Source: Dehalococcoidales bacterium (GTDB lineage Bacteria; Chloroflexota; Dehalococcoidia; Dehalococcoidales; JAQTVP01). Taken from it: a DNA stretch of 5,394 bases. Every line of letters begins with the position of its first letter. Position 1 is the stretch's first letter. The stretch lies in the NCBI GenBank assembly GCA_028707015.1, contig JAQTVP010000116.1:1-5394 (forward strand), in the 5' to 3' direction. Under the pieces are notes generated by a model. That model saw only the letters and a list, made by a program, of their open reading frames with translations. It had not been told where the DNA came from and did not search any database. A program made the position numbers and the translations under genes. Below, piece after piece: positions 1 through 5,394 of the stretch.

Positions 1-1077
1 ATCGCTCCAATCGCTATGTCGATAAGCACTTTCTCATTGGGAATGAAAATATCACCTGGTGCAGAAACTGTAAAGATAGGAAACAGCACCGCGATGGTTT
101 CAAGACAACAGGATACTATCTCCCTTAATTGGGTGAACAAGACGGGCTGGGGACTCTCGCTCACAGGAAACAAAGGAATGACGTTTGAAGAGCTATTAAA
201 GATAGCTGAATCGGTAACATCCCCGCCACAAGAGGTATTGCAAGTGAGTCTTGTTCCGGATGGGGATTTGTTAGTACTCAGGGGCGAGTCTAAGGATATT
301 ACTATCCATCTACAGTGTAATTCCAGTACATTCATGACAATATCGATCACGCGTGACACCCGCATCAGTAACCTACCCGCGGGTATCGATGTAACTGCTA
401 CACAAACCTCTCTGACACTTAGCTCTATGCAAAGTCTGGACGTGATCCTTAATGTGAAGGTAGGCACTAATGTTCCCTCCCCCACCTGGTCATACCAACC
501 TGCTTCAGAAATACTCTCAACAGATACCCCACCCCCATTTGGGACAATTACCGAGGAACCCTCGTATTCTTTACGTTTTATGGTCTCCTATCAATACACA
601 ACCGCGAATGCATTAATAATCCAGGGTAATGAAGATCTTTCAACAAGACTCCGTATCGATCCACCTGCTGACTTGCCGGAAGGTATGGTGACATTAAAGA
701 AAGCCGAAGAGGCAGTAGATTTCCCGGTAGGGCTTTTACTGCCCGCATATTTCCCGGAAGGAACAAGTCCACCGCCGATGGGATACAAAATCAGTGCTGA
801 AAAACCATACAGTATTTCAGCTTTCTACTCCACAGTTCAGGTTGTCCTGAGCCCAGAACCGGGCATTACACAACCGCCTGATGATTTCCCCGGAGAACGG
901 ATGACGATCCGTAAAAAGCAAGTCATCATCGGGCAAAACATAATCGACTGGTGGATATACGATATTCATTTTAGTGTGATAAGTGATGAAATACTGATGA
1001 GTGAACTGAAGCTGGTGGCTGAGTCCATGATGCTGATTGGGCCAGGTTCCGGAAGCTGGTTGGGAGTAAGACCGTAA
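1..1077 (+). CDS. Probable exported protein with two DUF4367-like modules (5' partial)
   Basis: The frame is open from the window edge through ATG 16 to the stop at 1075-1077, so the true start probably lies upstream; no ribosome site precedes ATG 16. Numbering from that ATG, residues about 17-66 resemble the C-terminal half of a DUF4367 module: a short strand, then W39, then 'GWGLSLTGNKG', then the helix 'EELLKIAESV'. Residues 226-340 look like a complete second module: helix 'LKKAEEAVDFPVG', the 'LPAYFPEG' turn, beta strands, W312-W313, and a closing 'ELKLVAESM' helix. Residues about 72-150 are beta-rich and read like an Ig-type adhesion or stalk domain ('LRGESKDITIHL', 'LPAGIDVTATQ'). The first module lacks its N-terminal half, which again argues for a 5' truncation by the window edge. 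DUF4367 modules are common in surface or anti-sigma-like proteins, but no enzymatic role is visible. The next gene starts 97 bases downstream with no clear terminator between. The family call is by pattern only. Confidence 0.6.
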   Translation: MAPIAMSISTFSLGMKISPGAETVKIGNSTAMVSRQQDTISLNWVNKTGWGLSLTGNKGMTFEELLKIAESVTSPPQEVLQVSLVPDGDLLVLRGESKDITIHLQCNSSTFMTISITRDTRISNLPAGIDVTATQTSLTLSSMQSLDVILNVKVGTNVPSPTWSYQPASEILSTDTPPPFGTITEEPSYSLRFMVSYQYTTANALIIQGNEDLSTRLRIDPPADLPEGMVTLKKAEEAVDFPVGLLLPAYFPEGTSPPPMGYKISAEKPYSISAFYSTVQVVLSPEPGITQPPDDFPGERMTIRKKQVIIGQNIIDWWIYDIHFSVISDEILMSELKLVAESMMLIGPGSGSWLGVRP

Positions 1078-1174
1078 ATAGCTGGAAGGAAATCACCCTT
1101 TGTGATAGCAATGTCACTGACGGGGTGGGGGTTTATCGAACATTCGTAGTATTGTAACGCAGAGGTAGGATAAA

Positions 1175-2332
1175 ATGAGAAAACTTGTTGGAGCGCTATC
1201 TTTGGTAATAATTATGCTACTGGTGCTATCGTGTAAACCGGATGGGAACGCAGTCCCGGATGCAAATAATCCTGACTCAAATATTCCGATAGCTTTTTCT
1301 GTCGGAGACCCAATTTGGGATTTACTATTTGACGGTGACGAAATGTGGGTGGGTACTACTGGGGGGGTTGTAAGATGCGACCTGAAGAAAGAAACAACTC
1401 AAAAATACACCATACAAGATGGTTTGGGTAGCAATGTATCCAGAAAGTTGGGACAGGACACTCACGGTAACATCTGGGTAACCGGTTATCTGGCAGGGGT
1501 CAGCTGTTTTGATGGGACTAGATGGCAGAATTTTACTGTTTCAAATGGATTAATAAGCGACGATGTGATTACTCTGGAAGCTGACAGTAAGGGTGGAGTT
1601 TGGGTTTCGGCCTACTGGGGTGTAAGCTACTACGATGGAACCCAATGGCAGGCATTCACCAATGTGCCTCCTGATACTTTAGTTACCGGAGGTAAAAACC
1701 CTAACAATCCGGAAGCTACCTTAATCGAAGACGTTGAATTAAGTGCGGTGGACGTCATCTTTATAGACAGCCGAGGCGATGTCTGGTTCAACAACCGCCA
1801 TAACGGCGTGACCCGTTTTAATGGTGAAAACTGGGAACTCTTTTCTACTGAGGACGGACTAGCAGAAGGAGGCGTCAGCGCTATTACCGAGGATAAAGAT
1901 GGTAATCTCTGGTTCGGTAGTATGAAAGGCATTACTTGTTTCGATGGTTCCCAATTTCAGGTATTTACCATCAAAGAATACCAGTCCATAATACCTCGGC
2001 CTCAAATTCAGGATATCCTACAGGATCAACAAGGCAATATCTGGGTGGCAGCTTACGGGGGTGGCGCTATCCGCTATGACAAGACTAGCTGGCTGGTTTT
2101 CACTCACACTGGTGGACTACCGAGCGACAATGTCCGATCAATTCATTTATACAAAGAAGGAAGCATAGGCGTAATTACCGATAAGGGAGTTAGTCGCTTT
2201 AAGGGGACTGGCTGGCAAACACTGACCACGGAAGATGGTCTGCCTGATGGCGAAATCAGGGTTGTTGTCACAGATGATGATGGCAACCTCTGGTTCGGGG
2301 GCACAGGGGGTGAGATAAGGCGAATACAATGA
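1175..2332 (+). CDS. Beta-propeller lipoprotein (two-component regulator propeller repeats)
   Basis: This 385-residue protein starts with a lipoprotein signal: K3 near the N-terminus, a hydrophobic stretch at residues 4-18, and lipobox V17-L18-S19-C20, so C20 is the likely lipidated residue. A polar linker (21-40) leads into tandem repeats of Reg_prop type, with the recurring pattern 'DxxGNxWV/WFG...GVxxFDGxxWxxFTxxDGLxxxxV'. The tryptophan strands fall near residues 58, 101, 143, 204, 246, 290 and 373; a degenerate copy without W is at 331 ('SIGVIT'). That gives seven or eight blades, with the last half-blade probably closing the ring against the first. Blade 3 carries an insertion of about 28 residues (163-190). 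In known proteins this propeller is usually the periplasmic sensor of a hybrid histidine kinase; here no transmembrane helix or kinase follows, so it is a stand-alone surface-anchored binding protein. The start is supported by AGAGGTAGGA at 1161-1170. The ligand is unknown. Confidence 0.85.
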   Translation: MRKLVGALSLVIIMLLVLSCKPDGNAVPDANNPDSNIPIAFSVGDPIWDLLFDGDEMWVGTTGGVVRCDLKKETTQKYTIQDGLGSNVSRKLGQDTHGNIWVTGYLAGVSCFDGTRWQNFTVSNGLISDDVITLEADSKGGVWVSAYWGVSYYDGTQWQAFTNVPPDTLVTGGKNPNNPEATLIEDVELSAVDVIFIDSRGDVWFNNRHNGVTRFNGENWELFSTEDGLAEGGVSAITEDKDGNLWFGSMKGITCFDGSQFQVFTIKEYQSIIPRPQIQDILQDQQGNIWVAAYGGGAIRYDKTSWLVFTHTGGLPSDNVRSIHLYKEGSIGVITDKGVSRFKGTGWQTLTTEDGLPDGEIRVVVTDDDGNLWFGGTGGEIRRIQ

Positions 2333-2462
2333 TGAAATGATGCGCCGTTGCTTATCTTTTTTATGGCATACAACCCCCTTATCCACTAAAAGTTGTAAGG
2401 ATTAACGTTCACGGTTCATACAAGAAATCCGATTTGTCTCTTTAAGTTAATAACCAGAGGAT

Positions 2463-2479
2463 TGTGACATTGAGTCACA
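2463..2479. promoter_or_regulatory. Perfect dyad upstream of dgkA, candidate operator
   Basis: TGTGAC (2463-2468) and GTCACA (2474-2479) form perfect 6-base inverted arms around a 5-base spacer. The half-sites resemble those of CRP/FNR-family regulators (TGTGA...TCACA), but the inner spacing is 7 rather than the usual 6. The dyad lies about 100 bases upstream of dgkA, just upstream of a possible -10 TATATT at 2535-2540 that has no convincing -35. It could equally be a weak hairpin in the 3' region of the propeller gene. The rest of the 2333-2581 spacer holds nothing I recognise. Confidence 0.3.
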
Positions 2480-2581
2480 TTCATTCAGATTGTTCATCCG
2501 GCTAAAAGATTATGTCCCCTCCATAAAGTTGGTGTATATTGCTACGGAGTTAAAGCAACAGAAAGCAGGAGTAATTTTTGT

Positions 2582-2944
2582 ATGAAAGGTTTCATAAAAA
2601 GTTTACGATATGCTTTTCACGGATTATCCTCAGCATTAAAAACGGAGAGAAATCTGAGAATTCATATCATAGCAATGTTTTTAGCACTGGTACTGGGATT
2701 TTACTTGAAACTTTCCATAACCGAATGGGGCATTATAATACTTACAATAGGGTTTGTCCTAGTCGCCGAGCTATTTAACACCGCTATTGAAAGATTGGGC
2801 GATGATGCTGCTAATGGTAGTCAGAAGAAGTTGATAAAACAAGCAAAAGATACAGCTGCTGCCGGGGTACTGCTTTCTGCTATAACCGCGACCATAATCG
2901 GTATTATGTTCTTAGTTATACCATTCATCCAGAGCATCCTATGA
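2582..2944 (+). CDS. dgkA: Diacylglycerol kinase / undecaprenol kinase (DgkA family)
   Basis: This is a small integral-membrane lipid kinase of 120 residues, the normal length for the family. It uses ATP to phosphorylate diacylglycerol or, in many Gram-positive-type bacteria, undecaprenol; sequence alone does not settle the substrate. The N-terminal amphipathic region 'SLRYAFHGLSSALKTERNLRIH' type carries E22, equivalent to E. coli E28. Helices follow at about 28-44, 48-66 and 92-115. The signature E63-L-F-N66-T-A-I-E70 gives the metal- and ATP-binding residues (E69, N72 and E76 in E. coli), and K89-D90 followed by 'TAAAGVLL' matches the family's KDxAAAAVL motif. One small departure is 'ERLGDDAANGS' where most members have 'E.vvD'. 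All key residues are present, so it should be active. The start follows GCAGGAG at 2565-2571. It stands alone here; the usual partner ybeY is not in the window. Confidence 0.93.
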   Translation: MKGFIKSLRYAFHGLSSALKTERNLRIHIIAMFLALVLGFYLKLSITEWGIIILTIGFVLVAELFNTAIERLGDDAANGSQKKLIKQAKDTAAAGVLLSAITATIIGIMFLVIPFIQSIL

Positions 2945-3012
2945 TGGGTTTCCCACGTGAATTTGGTGAACTGTCCGTATAAGATAAAGCATAGCTCCTT
3001 TCGTGTTATATT

Positions 3013-3678
3013 ATGATGATGTCCAAAACAAAATTAACAATATCCACAATTAATTTTATCTCAAATAAGAGAATCTGGGCTCCGCTTGCACCTTACCTTA
3101 CTATTGGAACTGGATTACTTATTTTAAACAATGCATGGATAGCGATTTTAGGTTATCACCTCAGTATCATCATTATTCTTTTCTTTGCAAGGATAAAAAT
3201 CTCCTTAAAACAAATTTATGGAAATAAAAATCATAATATTCTTATCATTACATCTATTCTAGGTGGTTTTAGTGGACTGCTACTATATCTGTTATGGCAT
3301 TTCTTGACTATACCCAAGGATATCAATATATATCTTCATAATATCGGGTTGACTACAGCGCTGTGGCCTTATTTTATGGCATATTTTGCGATGGTTAATC
3401 CATTGCTTGAGGAATACTACTGGCGAGGCTATTTAGGCAGCAATTCAAAATGGATAACCCTTAACGATTTATTATTCTCAGGGTACCATATCATGGTAAT
3501 TGCAGGGAAAATCGGTGTAATGTGGTTGATTATTGTATTTATAGCTCTTTCATTGGGAGCTTGGTTTTGGAGACAGGCTAATAGATGGAATCAAGGATTA
3601 TCAGCCTCCATAGTCTCTCATATTTCAGGAGATATTTCGGTTATACTTGCGATTTACTTTTCAATTATCCGTACATAA
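3013..3678 (+). CDS. CPBP-family intramembrane metalloprotease (Abi/CAAX-like)
   Basis: This 221-residue, very hydrophobic protein has about six membrane segments (roughly 22-38, 41-59, 76-95, 112-130, 148-164 and 168-186, plus 207-219). All three motifs of the CPBP/Abi family (PF02517) are present: E133-E134-Y-Y-W-R138 (EExxxR), F155-S-G-Y-H159 (FxxxH), and H203-I-S-G-D207 (HxxxD). These are the proposed zinc or proton-relay residues of Rce1-type glutamic intramembrane proteases, so the enzyme looks intact. Family members process prenylated proteins, bacteriocins or anti-sigma factors; the target here is unknown. ATG codons at 3013, 3016 and 3019 are all possible starts. A TAG at 2992 blocks any longer form, and none of the three has a clear Shine-Dalgarno. 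Base composition is visibly more AT-rich than upstream (sampled lines about 35% GC by hand count, against about 47% in a line of the propeller gene), which may reflect membrane codon bias or transfer. Confidence 0.85.
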   Translation: MMMSKTKLTISTINFISNKRIWAPLAPYLTIGTGLLILNNAWIAILGYHLSIIIILFFARIKISLKQIYGNKNHNILIITSILGGFSGLLLYLLWHFLTIPKDINIYLHNIGLTTALWPYFMAYFAMVNPLLEEYYWRGYLGSNSKWITLNDLLFSGYHIMVIAGKIGVMWLIIVFIALSLGAWFWRQANRWNQGLSASIVSHISGDISVILAIYFSIIRT

Positions 3679-3680
3679 CT

Positions 3681-3703
3681 ATTTATTCTTGTGAAGAGTA
3701 AAT
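3681..3703 (+). terminator. AT-rich hairpin after the CPBP gene
   Basis: ATTTATTCTT (3681-3690) pairs with AAGAGTAAAT (3694-3703) over ten positions with one G-U pair and a GTG loop, starting two bases after the CPBP stop codon. No T-tract follows on either strand, so it is at best a 3'-end protecting hairpin or an imperfect terminator between two converging genes. The remaining bases to 3828 show nothing recognisable. Confidence 0.35.
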
Positions 3704-3828
3704 CACTATCTAATAGAAAAACTAAAAGGTATCGCATAATTGTACGCATCGCTGGATAACAATGCCGATTGATGAAGCAACAATATCAGATAGAGTGAAC
3801 GGAAATATGCTGTTTCGCTATTAGTAGC

Positions 3829-4227
3829 TTAACTATTACCGAACATCTTGCTACACAGACTGTAGGTATTTCTTAGACCACGCCCAAGTAAGAAAACCAC
3901 TAGCATAGCCCCACACAAAGCCAAATGTACTATCACCAAAGCGAAGACAGAGAGATCACTTGAAGTAGCGTTATATCCGCTAATTGCATAAAATATAATC
4001 CTATGCAGCAGGTAGGCGAGAGGAGGGATAATGATTACATGTGCCCCTTCAGTGAAGAAACCTAGACACAATGCTGGGATTGTCAACATTCCGAAGAATG
4101 TGGCAGTATTCAGTACTCGATTTATATCAAGAATTTTAGAGAGGGGGAAAGTCAGCACAAACCACATAGCAAAAAGCACCAAAAATGTTCCTACTTTCCC
4201 TTTAATACCGAGTTCATATCTTCTCAT
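3829..4227 (-). CDS. Hypothetical four-helix membrane protein
   Basis: This protein is 132 residues from the ATG at 4227; I do not recognise the family. Predicted membrane segments lie at about 13-31, 41-59, 62-82 and 93-114. The N-terminus is basic and cytosolic-looking (MRRYELGIKGK), and the C-terminal tail after L114 is also positive (R116, R119), so both ends are probably inside. Notable residues are the acid E60 between helices 2 and 3, H63, H75-R76, the pair P68-P69, and H101 in helix 4. The frame can be read further upstream to a TTG at 4263, but the ATG is preferred: AGAAGG lies nine bases before it (plus-strand 4237-4242), and a strong -10 at 4275-4280 would put the transcript start next to the TTG. 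It is convergent with the CPBP gene and divergent from the glycosylase pseudogene. Confidence 0.7.
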   Translation of the reverse strand: MRRYELGIKGKVGTFLVLFAMWFVLTFPLSKILDINRVLNTATFFGMLTIPALCLGFFTEGAHVIIIPPLAYLLHRIIFYAISGYNATSSDLSVFALVIVHLALCGAMLVVFLLGRGLRNTYSLCSKMFGNS

Positions 4228-4274
4228 ATAGAATTCCCTTCTAACACGAAGTACTCTTAACAAAATTACAGCTC

Positions 4275-4301
4275 ATTATATCACAACTTAAATTAGGTCA
4301 T
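4275..4301 (-). promoter_or_regulatory. Extended -10 promoter for the minus-strand membrane protein gene
   Basis: Read on the minus strand, TGATATAAT is a perfect extended -10 (TGnTATAAT), with TATAAT at plus positions 4275-4280 and TG at 4282-4283. The best -35 candidate is ATGACC (4296-4301), weak and with a short 15-base spacer, which an extended -10 can tolerate. Transcription would start near 4268 and leave a leader of about 40 bases to the ATG at 4227. Confidence 0.6.
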
Positions 4302-4328
4302 TTCCGAGAGAATGTACGCGTGAAAGGG

Positions 4329-4346
4329 CAAACATCTCGATGTTTG
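4329..4346. promoter_or_regulatory. 18-base near-palindrome in the divergent spacer, candidate operator
   Basis: CAAACATC (4329-4336) and GATGTTTG (4339-4346) are perfect 8-base inverted arms around the two bases TC. The spacer is too short for a full hairpin, which favours a protein-binding dyad or a small stem with a six-base loop. It sits between the divergent promoter of the membrane protein (about 50 bases away) and the glycosylase pseudogene (about 60 bases away), so a regulator bound here could affect both. Being a decayed dispersed repeat is the alternative. The AT-rich stretch 4355-4377 beyond it could hold a -10 for the plus strand (TAAAAT at 4363-4368), without a good -35. Confidence 0.35.
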
Positions 4347-4407
4347 TGCGGTGGTAATAAAATAAAATAGTATTTAGAGTCCTATTAAGAAATAGTAAAA
4401 TGAATAT

Positions 4408-4762
4408 ATGCATACCTTCTTACCATACCAGGAATTTGATAAATCTGCCGCAGTTCTTGACCGGCAGCGACTGGGTAGGCAAAGAGTCGAAGCATATCAA
4501 ATTATTAGATCAACAACCTCCGTCAATTGTGAAAATGTGGACTGGCTTTGAAAATGCCCTGAGGCTTTATTCTAACGCGATGGGAACTGAATGGATCAGG
4601 CGTGGATATCGGAATAACATGGAAATATATAACCTCGATGACTGCAAGATAGTTTTTCCATGGTGGCTGGGTAAATATGAATTCCATGCTTCACACCGAG
4701 CGACATTACTGGCTAAGGATTATGGGTACTACTCAAAGTATGGATGGAGCGAAGCGCCTTGA
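4408..4762 (+). pseudogene. Broken pyrimidine-dimer DNA glycosylase-like gene (MSMEG_6728/Pyr_excise family)
   Basis: Intact relatives of T4 endonuclease V cut cyclobutane pyrimidine dimers by glycosylase/AP-lyase action. The family N-terminus is read from ATG 4408: 'MHTFLPYQEF', 'AAVLDRQRLGRQRVEAYQII', ending near 4509. The rest of the homology is one frame over, from about 4517: 'PPSIVKMWTGFENALRLY', 'EWIRRGY', 'FPWWLGKYEFHASHRATLL', 'GYYSKYGWSEAP'. From memory, intact members have several more residues, with a GWxxHP element, between these blocks, so a deletion of 3n+2 bases is likelier than a single-base error. The 4408 frame stops at TGA 4549. The second frame stops at TGA 4760, yet continues in frame as 'IKYIWYG', like the family's YxWP tail, which suggests a premature stop as well. 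An ATG at 4400 lets the second frame read as one 120-codon ORF, but its first 37 or so residues are out of frame with the family and probably meaningless. No clear ribosome site is seen. I recalled the family pattern and did not search for it. Confidence 0.75.
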
Positions 4763-4780
4763 ATCAAGTATATCTGGTAT

Positions 4781-4797
4781 GGGGAATGCCCCCTTTT
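4781..4797 (+). terminator. Possible short terminator after the glycosylase pseudogene
   Basis: GGGG (4781-4784), a five-base loop, CCCC (4790-4793), then TTTT (4794-4797) make a minimal GC stem with a short U-tract, directly after the glycosylase remnant. The stem has only four pairs, so its strength is doubtful. It may mark the original 3' end of the gene. Confidence 0.35.
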
Positions 4798-4905
4798 AAA
4801 AGCAAGATCCTATGACCGAGGAATTCCACCTTCCTGAGAATGATTTATAATTGGAGTCAAGACAGGCCGAGATCTATACGAACCAGATCTGATATCCGAA
4901 TTAAC

Positions 4906-4976
4906 AAAAATCAGTTGACTGCGAGTGGGAGCGCTTTGTTAGCGCGATGTCGTTTGATATAAAGATACTCGCCAGT
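4906..4976 (-). terminator. Nested stem with T5 tract downstream of gyrB
   Basis: ACTGCGAGT (4918-4926) pairs with ACTCGCCAGT (4967-4976) with one bulged C. Inside it, GCGCT (4931-4935) and AGCGC (4941-4945) form a second small hairpin. Read on the minus strand, the outer stem is followed after seven bases by TTTTT (4910-4906). It lies about 50 bases past the gyrB stop and so could end the gyrB transcript, but the distance to the T-tract and the long loop make it an imperfect intrinsic terminator. Confidence 0.35.
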
Positions 4977-5018
4977 TACACAGAAACTAAATAATATAAT
5001 AATGATTTAACGTAACTG
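4973..5018. repeat. Inverted repeat just downstream of gyrB
   Basis: CAGTTAC (4973-4979) and GTAACTG (5012-5018) are perfect 7-base inverted arms around 32 very AT-rich bases. The left arm overlaps the right arm of the neighbouring nested stem by four bases, so the two structures could not form at once. Confidence 0.4.
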
Positions 5019-5026
5019 CACAGAGT

Positions 5027-5394
5027 CTATATATCCAAGTTCTTGACGGCTTTAGCGTATGTCTGAATGAACGTTTTACGTGGGAGTACCTCGGCTCCCA
5101 TTAGAGTACGGAATGTATCATCAGCTTTGATATTATCGCCAATATTTACTGCTAATAATATACGCGTGGCTGGATTCATGGTGGTTTCCCACAGCTGCTC
5201 AGCGGTCATCTCTCCTAAGCCTTTATAACGCTGAATATATAATTTCTTGTTGCCTTTTAGATTTTCCAGTATTTCCTCTTTATCCTTATCAGAGTATGCC
5301 CACTGTTCAAATTGAGTGGCTTTCAAACGGTAGAGCGGTGGTTGAGCAATATAGAGATGCCCATTCTCAATCAATTTAGTCATGTGACGGAAAA
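5027..5394 (-). CDS. gyrB: DNA gyrase subunit B, C-terminal part (5' partial)
   Basis: GyrB is the ATPase subunit of the A2B2 gyrase that introduces negative supercoils into DNA. Only the last 122 codons are here; the frame runs off the right edge ('FRHMTKLIENG'), and the methionine at 5383 is internal. What remains is the end of the TOPRIM domain and the GyrB C-terminal tail that contacts GyrA: 'GHLYIAQPPLYRLK', then 'YIQRYKGLGEM' (the family signature, with T where N is commoner in 'GEMN'), 'AEQLWETTMNPATR', 'ADDTFRTLMG', 'PRKTFIQ' and the terminal 'VKNLDI'. There is no room for the roughly 170-residue insertion that E. coli-type GyrB carries in this region, so it is the short form typical of most phyla. 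The close fit to GyrB rather than ParE rests on the 'NLDI' end and the tail spacing. The stop is TAG at 5027-5029. gyrA is not in the window. Confidence 0.95.
   Translation of the reverse strand, partial: FRHMTKLIENGHLYIAQPPLYRLKATQFEQWAYSDKDKEEILENLKGNKKLYIQRYKGLGEMTAEQLWETTMNPATRILLAVNIGDNIKADDTFRTLMGAEVLPRKTFIQTYAKAVKNLDI

Noticed and set aside
578..788. Two minus-strand open frames inside the first gene
   Set aside because: They overlap each other and a coherent plus-strand protein, and show no domain signal.
1092..1106. ATCAC/GTGAT hairpin after the first gene as a terminator
   Set aside because: Only five pairs, low GC, and no following T-tract.
1361..1367. Run of seven G in the propeller gene as a phase-variation tract
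   Set aside because: It falls between intact repeat motifs in one continuous frame; a single short G7 tract is not enough to argue for phase switching.
1630..1932. Minus-strand open frame of 100 codons inside the propeller gene
   Set aside because: It is the antisense of the repetitive W/G-rich propeller coding sequence, has Ser/Pro-rich nonsense composition, and conflicts with a well-supported gene.
2143..2386. Two overlapping minus-strand open frames over the end of the propeller gene
   Set aside because: Same antisense shadow effect; no ribosome site or recognisable domain.
2333..2581. tRNA, riboswitch or small RNA in the spacer before dgkA
   Set aside because: No T-loop or cloverleaf pattern and no known riboswitch core is visible; only the short dyad stands out.
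2578..2778. Open frame of 66 codons beginning at TTG 2578
   Set aside because: It overlaps dgkA in another frame, and dgkA carries all the family motifs.
4031..4231. Plus-strand open frame opposite the four-helix membrane protein
   Set aside because: The opposite strand has a promoter, a ribosome site and clear hydrophobic periodicity; this frame has none.
1..5394. CRISPR array, insertion sequence, attachment site or replication origin
   Set aside because: No regularly spaced direct repeats, transposase, integrase or DnaA-box cluster is seen; gyrB alone does not mark an origin.

Overview
The window reads as an ordinary bacterial chromosome segment of moderate to low GC. It ends in the C-terminus of DNA gyrase subunit B on the minus strand. 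The gene styles fit an anaerobic or environmental lineage such as Chloroflexota/Dehalococcoidia: DUF4367-like secreted proteins, a propeller lipoprotein, a small DgkA, and a gyrB without the gamma-proteobacterial insertion. That assignment is inference from gene style, with no marker decisive enough to fix the taxon.

Layout. Four plus-strand genes fill positions 1-3678. They are the 3' part of a probably exported protein with two DUF4367-like modules around an Ig-like middle (1-1077), a beta-propeller lipoprotein (1175-2332), the membrane kinase dgkA (2582-2944), and an AT-rich CPBP-family intramembrane protease (3013-3678). A minus-strand gene for a four-helix membrane protein follows (3829-4227) and has a clear extended -10 promoter. 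A divergent spacer with an 18-base near-palindrome separates it from a broken plus-strand gene of the pyrimidine-dimer glycosylase (MSMEG_6728/Pyr_excise) family (4408-4762). The window closes with a structured, gene-free spacer and gyrB, entering from the right edge (5027-5394).

Function. The genes do not form an obvious pathway. The first two encode probable cell-surface beta-rich proteins 97 bases apart and may be co-transcribed. DgkA recycles lipid at the membrane. The CPBP protease and the small membrane protein are membrane-embedded with unknown targets. The DNA-repair gene appears inactivated, and gyrB is housekeeping.

The most informative observation is the broken glycosylase gene. 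A single open frame of 120 codons at 4400-4762 hides the damage. The genuine family N-terminus lies in another frame starting at 4408, and the family-like C-terminal tail continues past the stop at 4760. I found no convincing new defence, mobile or RNA-guided system in this window.
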